64,000 nt of DNA from Hymenobacter chitinivorans DSM 11115 (lineage in GTDB: Bacteria > Bacteroidota > Bacteroidia > Cytophagales > Hymenobacteraceae), in the NCBI RefSeq assembly GCF_002797555.1, contig NZ_PGFA01000001.1, forward strand, positions 744,001-808,000. Reading direction: 5' to 3'. The position numbers and the translations under genes were made by a program. Below are positions 23,073 to 31,697 of the stretch, one piece after another. Positions within the stretch are counted from its first letter, which is position 1. Each line of letters begins with the position of its first letter. The notes below the pieces were generated by a model. The model had not been told where the DNA came from. It ran no database searches and was given only the letters and a program-made list of their open reading frames with translations.

Positions 23073-25598
23073 ATGGCTAGTACTCCCGAAACGGCTCCTG
23101 CTCCGCCCGAAGTAGCCGAAATGCAGGATTTTATTCAAGCTTATCTGCGCGAAATAAAGCAGCGCAAACTCAGCTACTACGATTTGAAGCTAACCGAGCT
23201 GACGACGTATCAGGAGCTCAAAGACCGGGACGCCGCCTACAAAGGGCGGCTGGTGCTGGCTTTGGCCGCCACCATCCGCAACCGGGACAATAGCTACGAA
23301 ATCCGCTACCAGCTCGACACGCTGCTCAAAGTACTGTTGCGCAGCACTCTGGAGCTGGCCGGCGCCGACTACGTGCGGCTGCTGGGTCTTTATGGCCTGG
23401 AATTGGCCGGCGCCAACATCAATAGCATTGCCAACGCCCTGGCCCTGTATCCGGTGCTGCCCACGCTGACCCAGCTGGAAAAGCAGGCCAAAAAACAGCC
23501 CCTGGAGGAGCCCGTGCTCGACTACTTGCGGCAGCTGCTGGCCGTTATGGCCGTCAACTCCTCCGATAATGGCTTGATGAAGCTGCGGGTGAAGGTGCAG
23601 GAGATTCTGGGTCAGGATGGAGAGAGTAATTTGCCCACGGTCATCTTTTCGGAGAGTGACGCTTTCGGGCAGGCCCTGAACGAGTTTGTGGGGCAGCTGC
23701 CGCCTTCGGCTGCCAAGCCCTGGCTGCGGCTGCTGCAAGTGTGGCAAAAAACCACGGGCGCCCAGCCCACGGCCAAGTTTCGCAAGGAAACCGAGGCCGC
23801 CGTGGCCGGAGTGGAGCCCGCTGAGGTGCGCCGGCAGTACGGTGCCTGGCTGAGCGAGCTGGCCCGGCTGCCGGTCCAGGAATTTACCCGCACTACCAGC
23901 TACGGGCACGGCGGCTATACCTACTCCGAGTGGCATTTCCTGAGCGACACCAGCCAGGCTGCGGCGAAGGGCTTGATCTGGAGCAGTATGCCCTTGCTCG
24001 ACGGGCCGATGCTGGGCGCCCTGGCCGAGCTGGCGGTGAAGTGCTACCGCAAAATTCCGGCGAAAGGGCAGGTGGCACCCAGCCTGGGCAACGCCTGCGT
24101 GCTGGCCCTGGCCCAGGGCGGCATGCCGGGCGTGGCCCACCTGTCGCGGCTGAAGCTCAAAGTCAAGCAGGCCAACACCCAGGCGCTGATTGAAGGCCAC
24201 CTGGAAAAAGCCGCCCAGGAGCTGGGCGTCACGCCCGCCGAAATTGAGGACATGGCCGTGCCCACCCTGGGCCTGACCCAGGGCCAGGCCGAGTACCACT
24301 ACGGCGACTACCAGGCCCGGCTGCACCTGGTGGAGGGCAAGGCCGAAGTGCAGTGGCGCAAGGATGGCAAGGAGCTGAAATCGGCGCCGGCGGCTTTGAA
24401 GAAAACCCACGCCGCCGAGCTCAAAGAGCTGAAGGAAACCCAGGCCCAGGTGCAGCAAAATCTGACGGCCCAGCGCGAGCGGCTCGACCGGAGCTTCGTA
24501 ACCGGCCGGCGGCTGCCGCTGGCCTGGTTTGAGCAGTACTACTTTGGGCACGAGCTGCTCAGCTACCTGGTCCGGCCGCTGATCTGGCGCTTTCACCACC
24601 CCGACGGCTCCCACACCGATGCGCTGTGGCTGGACGAGGCCTGGTGCGATGCCCAGGGCCAGCCCGTGGCGGCTCCCGCACCCGAGGCGCAGGTGCAGCT
24701 CTGGCATCCGGTGCTGGCACCGATGGCGGAAGTGCTGGCCTGGCGCCGGCTGCTGGATGAGCGGCAGCTGCGTCAGCCGCTCAAGCAGGCTTACCGGGAA
24801 CTATACCTGCTCACGCCGCCTGAAGAGCGCACCGGTACGTATTCCAACCGCATGGCGGCCCACATTCTGCGCCAGCACCAGTTCAACTCCCTGACCAAGC
24901 TCCGCGGCTGGCGCTACCGCCTGATGGGCGCTTACGACAAGGGCTACGAAACCGACTCGGCTACCCTGGACCTGCCAGCCTACGGTTTGCAGGCCCAGTT
25001 CTGGGTGAGCGAAGTAAATGCCGACAACGCCTGGAACGACGCCGGAATCTGGAACTACGTCAGCACCGACCAGGTGCGCTTCACGACGGGCCACGGCGTG
25101 GTGCCGCTCACGGACGTGCCGGCGCTGGTTTTCTCGGAGGTGATGCGCGACGTGGACCTGTTCGTGGGCGTGGCCAGCGTGGGCAACGACCCGCAGTGGC
25201 GCGACAATGGCGGGCTGCCGGCCTACCGCAACTACTGGGAAAGCTACAGCTTTGGGGAGCTGGGCGAAGTGGCCAAAAACCGCAAGCTGGCCCTGGAACG
25301 ACTGGTACCCCGCATGAAGATCGGGAAGGTGAGCGAAATTCAGGACCGGTTTCTGGTCGTGCGCGGCAAGCGGCGCACCTACAAGATTCACCTGGGCTCG
25401 GGCAACATCCTGATGGAGCCCAACGACCAGTACCTCTGCATCGTGCCCGACCGTTCGGCCAAAGCGCCCAGCGCCGCCGACGTGTTTTTGCCCTTCGAGG
25501 GCGACGCGGTGCTGTCCATTATCCTGAGCAAAGCCCTGCTGCTGATGGACGACGACAAGATTACCGACGACACCATCAACCGGCAGATTGGGCGCTGA
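23073..25598 (+). CDS. Large DUF4132-domain (MolR-like) protein
   Basis: An 841-residue soluble protein. The first 430 residues are helical and repeat-like (PLLDGPMLGALAELAVKCYR; GNACVLALAQGGMPGVAHLS), suggesting HEAT/armadillo-type packing. The C-terminal 250 residues match DUF4132: LWHPVLAPMAEVLAWRRLLD, then LYLLTPPEERTGTYSNRMAA, HILRQHQFNSLTKLRGWRYR and a late DLFVGVASVGNDPQWRDN. DUF4132 proteins (E. coli MolR/YehI type, often with a WGR domain) have no settled biochemical role. No WGR domain is seen here. The small gene at 22612 is directly upstream, probably in the same mRNA. Confidence 0.85.
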   Translation: MASTPETAPAPPEVAEMQDFIQAYLREIKQRKLSYYDLKLTELTTYQELKDRDAAYKGRLVLALAATIRNRDNSYEIRYQLDTLLKVLLRSTLELAGADYVRLLGLYGLELAGANINSIANALALYPVLPTLTQLEKQAKKQPLEEPVLDYLRQLLAVMAVNSSDNGLMKLRVKVQEILGQDGESNLPTVIFSESDAFGQALNEFVGQLPPSAAKPWLRLLQVWQKTTGAQPTAKFRKETEAAVAGVEPAEVRRQYGAWLSELARLPVQEFTRTTSYGHGGYTYSEWHFLSDTSQAAAKGLIWSSMPLLDGPMLGALAELAVKCYRKIPAKGQVAPSLGNACVLALAQGGMPGVAHLSRLKLKVKQANTQALIEGHLEKAAQELGVTPAEIEDMAVPTLGLTQGQAEYHYGDYQARLHLVEGKAEVQWRKDGKELKSAPAALKKTHAAELKELKETQAQVQQNLTAQRERLDRSFVTGRRLPLAWFEQYYFGHELLSYLVRPLIWRFHHPDGSHTDALWLDEAWCDAQGQPVAAPAPEAQVQLWHPVLAPMAEVLAWRRLLDERQLRQPLKQAYRELYLLTPPEERTGTYSNRMAAHILRQHQFNSLTKLRGWRYRLMGAYDKGYETDSATLDLPAYGLQAQFWVSEVNADNAWNDAGIWNYVSTDQVRFTTGHGVVPLTDVPALVFSEVMRDVDLFVGVASVGNDPQWRDNGGLPAYRNYWESYSFGELGEVAKNRKLALERLVPRMKIGKVSEIQDRFLVVRGKRRTYKIHLGSGNILMEPNDQYLCIVPDRSAKAPSAADVFLPFEGDAVLSIILSKALLLMDDDKITDDTINRQIGR

Positions 25599-25615
25599 AG
25601 CCGGGCGTACCTGCC

Positions 25616-25661
25616 AAAAAGCCAAGGCCACTTCCTGCGCTGGGAGTGGCCTTGGCTTTGT
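25616..25661. terminator. Terminator between the DUF4132 gene and the convergent gene
   Basis: The stem AAAGCCAAGGCCACTTCC / GGGAGTGGCCTTGGCTTT spans about 17 bp with a small loop and is A/T-flanked on both sides. It serves the DUF4132 gene and probably the convergent gene ending at 25685. Confidence 0.8.
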
Positions 25662-25684
25662 AAGAGCGGTTTGGAAGGACAGGC

Positions 25685-26494
25685 TTAGAACACGAAGCCG
25701 AACACGGCCCGGGCCGAGAACAGCAGCGGGTTCAGGGCTGGCCCGTCAGTTTCCTGCTTGTAGTCGGTGGCGTGGTAGCGGCCTTTGCCCACGCGGGGGC
25801 AGTAGTTGAGGTGCAGGCCCACCACGCAGCGTTTGAGCACGACGGCATCGAAGGGGTATGCTTCATAATGGGCACCCAGGGCCAGACCGGTGCTGCGGTA
25901 GTGCAGGGTGCGGGAGTAGGCCGGCCCGCTGAGCAAGCCGCCGGCCGTTTGGGCCGGGTTCTGACCGAGCTCGGTCAGGGTAATGTCGGCCGAGGCGTAG
26001 GTGACACCCAGCGTGGGCGTGAAGCTCTGGGTGTGGCGGCGGTTGAAGAAGGCAAAGCCGAGGTAGTTCAGGGCATTGGACGAGTTGAGCTCGGTGCGCC
26101 GGTCCTGCTCTTTTCGTTTGACATCATACACCACGCCTTCAATGCCCAGCACCACGCGCTTGAAGCGGATGCTGCCCCCGCCGCCGTAGCTGAACTGCCC
26201 ATTATCAACCTGCGGGAAACCGGCCTGCCGGAGCAGGTCGTTGAGGCCGCCGTAGCGGGCCCCGGCGTAGCCCAGGCTGGCAAACACCTGTCCGCTGAAG
26301 TTCTTGAAAACCGCCTCGTTCAGGGCCGTGGCTTTCATAAAGTCCACCGAATCGACGCTGACTTCCACCACGTCGCCCGACACCGGGCTGCGGTAGGGCA
26401 CCCGAACGGCCCCGGGCTGGGGCGTTGTCTGGGCCCGGGCCACCAGCGGACCGCCTAGCAACAGGCCACCCAGAATTACTACGAAAAGCTTCAT
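25685..26494 (-). CDS. Predicted outer-membrane beta-barrel protein
   Basis: A 269-residue exported protein. Signal peptide MKLFVVILGGLLLGGPLVAR with likely cleavage at RAQ. The mature part alternates hydrophobic and polar residues with Gly, Tyr and Phe (FSYGGGGSIRFKRVVLGIEG; TLGVTYASADITLTELG) and ends in a terminal Phe (ARAVFGFVF), the hallmark of outer-membrane barrel proteins. No family is assigned. It lies 45 bases after the DPP-IV gene on the same strand and may be cotranscribed. Confidence 0.75.
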   Translation of the reverse strand: MKLFVVILGGLLLGGPLVARAQTTPQPGAVRVPYRSPVSGDVVEVSVDSVDFMKATALNEAVFKNFSGQVFASLGYAGARYGGLNDLLRQAGFPQVDNGQFSYGGGGSIRFKRVVLGIEGVVYDVKRKEQDRRTELNSSNALNYLGFAFFNRRHTQSFTPTLGVTYASADITLTELGQNPAQTAGGLLSGPAYSRTLHYRSTGLALGAHYEAYPFDAVVLKRCVVGLHLNYCPRVGKGRYHATDYKQETDGPALNPLLFSARAVFGFVF

Positions 26495-26539
26495 GCGGAT
26501 AACAACAGGGTGGGAGCGGGATGGCAAAGGTCGGCGGGC

Positions 26540-28702
26540 TTACAGGTGCTCGTCGAAGTACTGAGTGATTTTGGTGTAGAGGTGGACCCGGTCCTTGCCG
26601 CCCACGTTGTGCGGGTGGCCGGGGTACACGAAGTAGTCGAGCTGAATGCCCTTGTCGACGGCGGCCTTGAGGTAGTCGAGGCTGTGCTGCCACACCACCA
26701 CGTCGTCGACGGTGCCGTGAATGAGCAGCAGGCGGCCCTGGAGCTTATCGACGTAGTTGAGCAGGTTGGCCTGAGCGTAGCCTTCGGGATTTTCCTGGGG
26801 CGTATCCATGTAGCGCTCCGTGTACATCACCTCGTAGAGGCGCCAGTCGATAACCGGGCCGCCGCCCACGCCCACCTTGAACGTGCCGGGGCTGCGCGTC
26901 ATCATGGTTGTCGTCATGAAGCCGCCGAAGCTCCAGCCGTGAATGCCAATGCGGGCGGCATCCACGTAGGGCAGGCTTTTGAGGTAATCTACGCCCTTTA
27001 GCTGGTCCTGCATTTCCTGGGTGCCCAGCTGGCGGAACGTGGCCCGCTCGAAGGCCGAGCCCCGGTTGCCGGAACCGCGCGAATCAAGCGTAAACACGAC
27101 GTAGCCTTTCTGGGCCATCAGCTGCATCCACAGGTTGGAGCCGCCCAGCCAGGAGTCCGTCACGAGCTGCACGTGGGGGCCGCCGTAGAGGTAGACCACC
27201 GTCGGATATTTCTTGCTGGGGTCGAAGCCCGGCGGGGTAATCAGGCGGCAGTACAGGTCGGTTTGCCCGTCGGCGGCCTTGATGGGAAATAGCTTGGTTT
27301 GGCCCAGCTGGTAGCCCGCCACGGGGTTGGGGGCCGTCAGCAGCGTCTGCGCGGTTTTGCCCGTTTTCACGCTCACCGTCCGGATGATGCGGGGCGTGGT
27401 GGCGTTGCTGAAATTGTCGAGCAGGAAGTTACCGTCGGGGCTGAGCGTGGCCGTGTGGGTGCCGGCCTCGGGCGTCAGCTCCCGCACCTTGCCGCCGCCG
27501 AGCTTCACGCTGTAGATGCGGCGCTGCAACGGGCTGGCCGCCGTGCTCTGGAACACGACTTCGCGGTTGTTGTCGGCAAAGCCCAGCACGTCCGTTACCT
27601 GCCAGGGGCCTTTGGTGAGCTGGCGCAGCAGCTTGCCGCTGGTGGAGTAGAGGTAGAGGTGGTTGTAGCCGTCGCGCTGGGCTTGCCAGATAAACTGGTC
27701 GGCGTGGCCGGGCACGAACTGGGCCGGGTGCAGGGGCTCGACGAAGGTCTTGTCGTCCTGCTCCTCGAACAGGGTCTTGACCAAAGCCCCCGAAGTTGCG
27801 TCGTACTGGCGCAGCCACATGTGGTTCTGGGCCCGGTTGAGCACGGCCACGTAAATGAACTTCTCGTCGGGGCTCCAGCTGATATTGGTCAAATATTGCT
27901 CCCGGGGCTCCCCGGTTTGCAGAAACACGGTTTTGCGGGTGTTCAAATCGTAGACGCCCACGGTCACCTCGTGGCTTTTGTCGCCGGCCATGGGGTACTT
28001 GATGGGCACGGCCTGGGCCGGCACGGGCAGCACCGTCACGATGGGGTAGTCCGTCACCATCGTCTGGTCCATGCGGTAAAAGGCCAGCTTCTGGCCCTGG
28101 GGGCTCCAGAACGTGCCTTTGGTGATGCCAAACTCCGAGCGGTGGGCCGCCTGCCCGTTCACGATGGCCGGGTTGGGCTCCTGGGTTACGGCTTCATTTT
28201 CGCGCCCGATGAGCGACACGTACAGGTTCTGGGCCTTGGTATAGGCTACGCGGGTTTTGGTTGGGTCCATTTCCACGTTTTCGGCCGTGGCCTCGTAGCC
28301 CAGCACCCGACTGGCTTGGCCGGCCTTGGTATCGTAGCGGTACACCTGGCCTTTGCTGGTAATGAGCAGGTTGCTGGCATCCAGCCACTGTACGGCTGGC
28401 AAGGCCTTGGCTTCTTCGGCCCCAGCCATTTTCAGGGCGGCAGTGAGCTGCCCGGCCGCTACGACGGTGGCCGGCTGGCCGGCGGCGGCGGCGCGGACCA
28501 GCTCGTCCTGCCCGCTGGTAGTGCGCACGAAGGCAACTTCAGCCGTGCCCGGAATCCAGGTGAGCTGGCGCAGGTTCTGGGGTTGCAGGCTGCGGTTGAG
28601 GAAGGCGTCTTCCATGGTAAGCCGCTGCTGGGCGCGGGCCGGCAGCTGACTTACCAGCGCCAACACGAGCAGCAGGCCCAGGCGCGAAGTGAAATGGAGC
28701 AT
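26540..28702 (-). CDS. Dipeptidyl-peptidase IV (S9 family)
   Basis: A 720-residue secreted serine peptidase. Signal peptide MLHFTSRLGLLLVLALVSQL is cleaved near ARAQ. An N-terminal eight-bladed beta-propeller (residues about 50-460) is followed by an alpha/beta-hydrolase domain with the nucleophile in GIHGWSFGGFM (Ser about 591), Asp in HGTVDDVVVW (about 667) and His in YPGHPHNV (about 698). DPP-IV removes X-Pro dipeptides from N-termini and is central to peptide use in Bacteroidota. The double-Glu dipeptide anchor region was not located with certainty. A barrel-protein gene follows downstream. Confidence 0.93.
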   Translation of the reverse strand: MLHFTSRLGLLLVLALVSQLPARAQQRLTMEDAFLNRSLQPQNLRQLTWIPGTAEVAFVRTTSGQDELVRAAAAGQPATVVAAGQLTAALKMAGAEEAKALPAVQWLDASNLLITSKGQVYRYDTKAGQASRVLGYEATAENVEMDPTKTRVAYTKAQNLYVSLIGRENEAVTQEPNPAIVNGQAAHRSEFGITKGTFWSPQGQKLAFYRMDQTMVTDYPIVTVLPVPAQAVPIKYPMAGDKSHEVTVGVYDLNTRKTVFLQTGEPREQYLTNISWSPDEKFIYVAVLNRAQNHMWLRQYDATSGALVKTLFEEQDDKTFVEPLHPAQFVPGHADQFIWQAQRDGYNHLYLYSTSGKLLRQLTKGPWQVTDVLGFADNNREVVFQSTAASPLQRRIYSVKLGGGKVRELTPEAGTHTATLSPDGNFLLDNFSNATTPRIIRTVSVKTGKTAQTLLTAPNPVAGYQLGQTKLFPIKAADGQTDLYCRLITPPGFDPSKKYPTVVYLYGGPHVQLVTDSWLGGSNLWMQLMAQKGYVVFTLDSRGSGNRGSAFERATFRQLGTQEMQDQLKGVDYLKSLPYVDAARIGIHGWSFGGFMTTTMMTRSPGTFKVGVGGGPVIDWRLYEVMYTERYMDTPQENPEGYAQANLLNYVDKLQGRLLLIHGTVDDVVVWQHSLDYLKAAVDKGIQLDYFVYPGHPHNVGGKDRVHLYTKITQYFDEHL

Positions 28703-28922
28703 AAACGACGGAAAGGAAGGAAGGTTCAGGGCTGGAAATTACGGCGGATTTGCGAAGAACCCCGCGGTAATTGTCCAGCCAGCCTTGTCTTGCCGTGGCC
28801 CGCTCCGGCAGCATATAGAAACGCCCAAATATTCGCCGGAAGCCCGGAAACGATTCTGGCGCTAAGCGGGTTATACTAGGCCGGACAATGCCGGCAAACA
28901 CGGTTTTTTACCTGATTTTCCG

Positions 28923-28930
28923 TACTTTTG
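28923..28930 (+). promoter_or_regulatory. -7 box for clpS, giving a near-leaderless mRNA
   Basis: TACTTTTG matches TAnnTTTG exactly and ends 4 bases before the clpS ATG at 28935. Transcription would start at or within one or two bases of the start codon. The -33 region is weak (T-run). Confidence 0.6.
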
Positions 28931-28934
28931 TGCC

Positions 28935-29216
28935 ATGACCACCAAACCACAAATCGACTACGACGAGGATGTACTCCTGCTGGAAGAAACCATCGACGTG
29001 CGCGACCTAATCGTGTACAACGATGATGTAAATACCTTCGAGCACGTCATCCGGACCCTTATCGACGTGTGCGGCCACGAGCCGGAACAGGCCGAGCAGT
29101 GCACCCTGCTGATTCACCACAAAGGCCAGTGCACCGTCAAGCACGGGGCCTACGAGGAACTGGCCGACATGTGCACCGCCATTCACGACCGGGGTATTTC
29201 TGCCGACGTACTCTGA
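28935..29216 (+). CDS. clpS: ATP-dependent Clp protease adaptor ClpS
   Basis: A 93-residue adaptor that delivers N-degron substrates to ClpAP/ClpCP. The core shows LIVYNDDVNTFEHVIRTLID and CGHEPEQAEQCTLLIHHKGQ, matching the ClpS fold in which Asn/Asp of the NDDVNTF segment and the His of the HHKG region shape the N-end pocket; KHGAYEELADMCTAIHDRGI closes the domain. The N-terminal extension is acidic. The ATG is only 4 bases after a -7 box, so the message is probably leaderless. recR follows downstream after a repeat. Confidence 0.95.
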   Translation: MTTKPQIDYDEDVLLLEETIDVRDLIVYNDDVNTFEHVIRTLIDVCGHEPEQAEQCTLLIHHKGQCTVKHGAYEELADMCTAIHDRGISADVL

Positions 29217-29297
29217 TTGCTGATTGTTACGGGTTGATTGTTGGTCGTTTGGCTGACGTTCAACCAACAATCAGCAATCTACAATCAACAATTACTG
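29217..29297. repeat. A/T-rich inverted simple repeat with core GCTGACGTTCAA
   Basis: GATTGCTGATTGTTA and GGTTGATTGTTGGT on the left are mirrored by ACCAACAATCAGCAATC and ACAATCAACAAT on the right, around GGCTGACGTTCAA. Same design as 13611-13700. It fills the whole gap between clpS and recR and runs up to the recR start codon. Confidence 0.65.
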
Positions 29298-29298
29298 A

Positions 29299-29907
29299 AT
29301 GGAGTTTCCTTCCAAGCTGATAGAAAACGCAGTTGGTGAGCTGGCCAAGCTGCCCGGTATCGGGCGCAAAACGGCCCTGCGCCTCACGCTGCACCTGCTC
29401 AAGTCCGAAACCGAAGCTACCAGCGCCCTGGCCGAGGCCCTGGCCAAGATGCGCTTCGAAATAACCTACTGCCAGACCTGCCACAACATCTCCGACACGG
29501 AGGAGTGCAGCATCTGCGCCAACAAGCTGCGCGACCATAGCCTGGTCTGCGTCGTGTCCGACATCCGCGACGTTATTGCCATCGAAAACACCGGCCAGTA
29601 CCAGGGCGTGTACCACGTGCTGGGCGGCGTGATTTCGCCCATCGAGGGCATCGGCCCCAGCGACTTGCATATCGACACGCTGCTGACCCGGATTCCGGAG
29701 TCGGAAATCAAGGAAATCATCCTGGCCATCAGTCCCACGATGGAGGGCGACACCACCGCGTTTTTCCTCTCGCGCAAGCTGCGCGAGTTTCCCGATGTGC
29801 ACATCAGCACCATTGCCCGCGGCATTCCCATGGGCGGCGAGCTGGAGTACGCCGATGAAATCACCTTGGGCCGCTCCATTGTGGAGCGTACCCGGCAGGT
29901 GAAATAA
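29299..29907 (+). CDS. recR: Recombination mediator protein RecR
   Basis: A 202-residue DNA repair protein that works with RecO (and RecF) to load RecA on gapped DNA. The N-terminal helix-hairpin-helix is at about 15-35 (LAKLPGIGRKTALRLTLHLL), the four-cysteine zinc finger uses Cys58, Cys61, Cys70 and Cys73 (CQTCHNISDTEECSIC), and the Toprim domain follows (VCVVSDIRDVIAIENT; YHVLGGVISPIEGIGP). Length and order match the family fully. It follows clpS on the same strand; its terminator lies inside the antisense 3' end of sdpB. Confidence 0.97.
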   Translation: MEFPSKLIENAVGELAKLPGIGRKTALRLTLHLLKSETEATSALAEALAKMRFEITYCQTCHNISDTEECSICANKLRDHSLVCVVSDIRDVIAIENTGQYQGVYHVLGGVISPIEGIGPSDLHIDTLLTRIPESEIKEIILAISPTMEGDTTAFFLSRKLREFPDVHISTIARGIPMGGELEYADEITLGRSIVERTRQVK

Positions 29908-29917
29908 AGGGGCTACG

Positions 29918-30880
29918 CTATGCCGTAGCGGGCTCCAGGCTGGAGTAAGGCTGCGGCTGCTCGTGGCGCGAGACAAGTTGCATGGTTCCGGTTCTGCGTC
30001 CTCGCAGAACCGGAATTTTTGTTTCAACTGGTATCATATACAGTACTAAGCCGCCGGCCATGGCGCAAAAGAAGCTAACCAGACCAAAAATGAGGGCAAT
30101 GCCCAAGTGGAAGCCCACCGCTAGCCAGATCAGCTTTTTGCGCTGCTGCGGGGCCATAAACAGGGCGCCGAACAAGCTGACCTCGAAAATCATGGTTCCC
30201 CACGTCAGCGACGTTACGATGTAGGCATTGGTCAGGGCAGAAGCCATAATGCTGTGCATCCAGTCGGGGTAGCCGAAGAGCGGGTCATTAAAGAAGTAGT
30301 ACACGGCCGTCCCGTTTTTCCACTCGTCGAGCTTGTACATTTTTTCGATGCCGGCATGGAAATACAGTACCGCCATCTGCAGGGCAATCAGGGCCAGGGC
30401 GCCGCGGGCAATAAAGTTGGCGTAGTAGTTTGGGTTGGCCTGGGGCACGTTTATCCAGTGGTTTTTCCGGCCATCGAGCAGGGTCACCGGCACCAGCAGC
30501 ATCGTGATAATAGAGCCAATCTGGTCACCGCCCTCGACAATGCTTCCCGACTGGAAAAAGCTGTAGGTGACTATCCAGTGCAGAATGCCGGTGTAGCGCG
30601 GAAACACGCCGGAGATTACGACCAGCAGCACCACAATGCTTAGGGCGTACGCATAATTAAGGTGCTCAAAACCAAAGAGGAAGAAAATATTGAAGCTCTC
30701 CAGGGAAGCATCCAGGCTCATCTTGCCAAACAGCTGCTGGTCGAAGAGCACGGCTGGGCTGCTGAGCAGCAAGGTAATCAGGGTGCCGAGCGCAATCAGG
30801 CTGCGCCCCAGGCCATATACCCACGTGAAAGGGTTAACCGAAGCGTAAGAGTCCAGGGCGCGTAACGTGTTCTTATACAT
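29918..30880 (-). CDS. sdpB: SdpB-like membrane protein (antimicrobial peptide maturation)
   Basis: A 320-residue multi-pass membrane protein. It begins NPFTWVYGLGRSLIALGTLI, the N-terminal signature of the SdpB family, and further on has the HTTM/vitamin-K-carboxylase-like pattern ALQMAVLYFHAGIEKMYKLD with EWKNGTAVYYFFNDPLFGYP, and FHLGIALIFGLVSFFCAMAG. In Bacillus subtilis SdpB and SdpA are both needed to turn the SdpC precursor into the secreted SDP toxin. Here it sits directly after sdpA (8-base gap) and downstream of six sdpC-like genes. The last 25 or so residues (VLRGRRTGTMQLV onward) are encoded over the recR terminator hairpin and may not be conserved. Confidence 0.85.
   Translation of the reverse strand: MYKNTLRALDSYASVNPFTWVYGLGRSLIALGTLITLLLSSPAVLFDQQLFGKMSLDASLESFNIFFLFGFEHLNYAYALSIVVLLVVISGVFPRYTGILHWIVTYSFFQSGSIVEGGDQIGSIITMLLVPVTLLDGRKNHWINVPQANPNYYANFIARGALALIALQMAVLYFHAGIEKMYKLDEWKNGTAVYYFFNDPLFGYPDWMHSIMASALTNAYIVTSLTWGTMIFEVSLFGALFMAPQQRKKLIWLAVGFHLGIALIFGLVSFFCAMAGGLVLYMIPVETKIPVLRGRRTGTMQLVSRHEQPQPYSSLEPATA
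29986..30020 (+). terminator. recR terminator embedded in the sdpB 3' coding end
   Basis: A perfect 13-bp stem TTCCGGTTCTGCG / CGCAGAACCGGAA with loop TCCT is followed by TTTTTG on the plus strand, about 78 bases after the recR stop codon. The same bases code for the C-terminal tail of SdpB on the other strand. Confidence 0.85.
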
Positions 30881-30888
30881 GGCGAAGC

Positions 30889-31434
30889 TTAGTTAATAGT
30901 GAGTTTCAGGTAGCGTTCAGGATTGGTATAATGCTCCGGGTACTGGGCCCAGGCCCAGGGCGTAATCGTGTAGCGTTTCACGATGTAGGTACCCTTCTGC
31001 AACTGGTTGAATTGCGTGCTGGAATAGGGAATGTGTACCGTAGCAATGGTATCGGACCCAATCAAGTCCTGCAAAGAGTAGCGCTGGTACTGGTCCCAGT
31101 CTTTTTCCTTGACCTGGGCCATAACCCGGCTGAACTCCATATTGGCCCGGCGGCTTCGGCGGGAAAAACCGAACAAATTTTCCGGGTCTGCATTCTTATG
31201 GGTTGCGACTTCCAGGCTTTTATCGGGGCGAATTCGGTAGAGCACATTCTTCTCGTCCCGGGGGCTTTTGGTGAAGAATCCCCAGCCTTCGGGCAGCAGT
31301 ACACTAAAGGTGTAGCGCTCCTGAAACGTTGTTTCCGTAGCGTTTACGCCCACGGATGCCTGCACCGCTTTCGAAACCAGGACAAAGCCCAGGGCTAGAA
31401 TGGCGAGGTAAAAAGAGAAGCGTTTGATTTCCAT
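30889..31434 (-). CDS. sdpA: SdpA-like protein (antimicrobial peptide maturation)
   Basis: A 181-residue protein with one N-terminal membrane segment (FSFYLAILALGFVLVSKAVQ, residues 6-25) and a soluble domain on the far side. The signature of the SdpA family is clear: LLPEGWGFFTKSPRDE followed by YRIRPDKSLEV. The domain ends with IVKRYTITPWAWAQYPEHYT. In Bacillus SdpA acts with SdpB in maturing the SDP peptide. It precedes sdpB by 8 bases, so the two are certainly cotranscribed. A terminator-like pair of hairpins separates it from the sdpC array upstream. Confidence 0.87.
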   Translation of the reverse strand: MEIKRFSFYLAILALGFVLVSKAVQASVGVNATETTFQERYTFSVLLPEGWGFFTKSPRDEKNVLYRIRPDKSLEVATHKNADPENLFGFSRRSRRANMEFSRVMAQVKEKDWDQYQRYSLQDLIGSDTIATVHIPYSSTQFNQLQKGTYIVKRYTITPWAWAQYPEHYTNPERYLKLTIN

Positions 31435-31545
31435 AACGAGCAGATGGTAAGGTGGAATAGAATAAGTGGAGAGTGCCGCTGAAGTGGGGGCTGATTTACT
31501 GATAGAAAGATAGGAGCAGGCCTGCTTCAGCTAAATTCTATTACA

Positions 31546-31581
31546 CAAACGCCCTGTTTATCGGGATAAACAGGGCGTTTG
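31546..31581. terminator. Perfect 15-bp hairpin upstream of sdpA
   Basis: CAAACGCCCTGTTTA and its exact complement enclose TCGGGA. It lies 112-147 bases ahead of the sdpA start on the minus strand, without a clear T run, so it could be a terminator, an attenuator or a protein site. Together with 31649-31697 it fills most of the 337-base gap between sdpC1 and sdpA; I see no gene there. Confidence 0.6.
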
Positions 31582-31648
31582 CCAAACCGTAAGCACATTT
31601 GGAGCCCGCGCAACGGCCCGACTCCAGAGGCACCGTGCGGTGGTACGG

Positions 31649-31697
31649 CAAAAAACCACAGGCAACCATTCAACGGAAGGTTACCTGTGGTTTTTTG
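31649..31697 (-). terminator. Terminator at the end of the sdpC array
   Basis: AACCACAGGCAACC pairs with GGTTACCTGTGGTT (one mismatch), with A and T runs of six on the two sides. On the minus strand it starts 75 bases after the stop codon of the last sdpC gene and ends in TTTTTTGCC. Confidence 0.8.

Noticed and set aside
29918..30880. Vitamin K-dependent carboxylase or DoxX-like function for the SdpB-like protein
   Set aside because: The HTTM-like helices are shared, but the N-terminal NPFTWVYGLGRSL signature and the neighbours sdpA and sdpC point to SdpB.
31549..31697. Attachment sites or a riboswitch between sdpC1 and sdpA
   Set aside because: The hairpins are simple stems with A/T runs, without a conserved riboswitch core or integrase gene.
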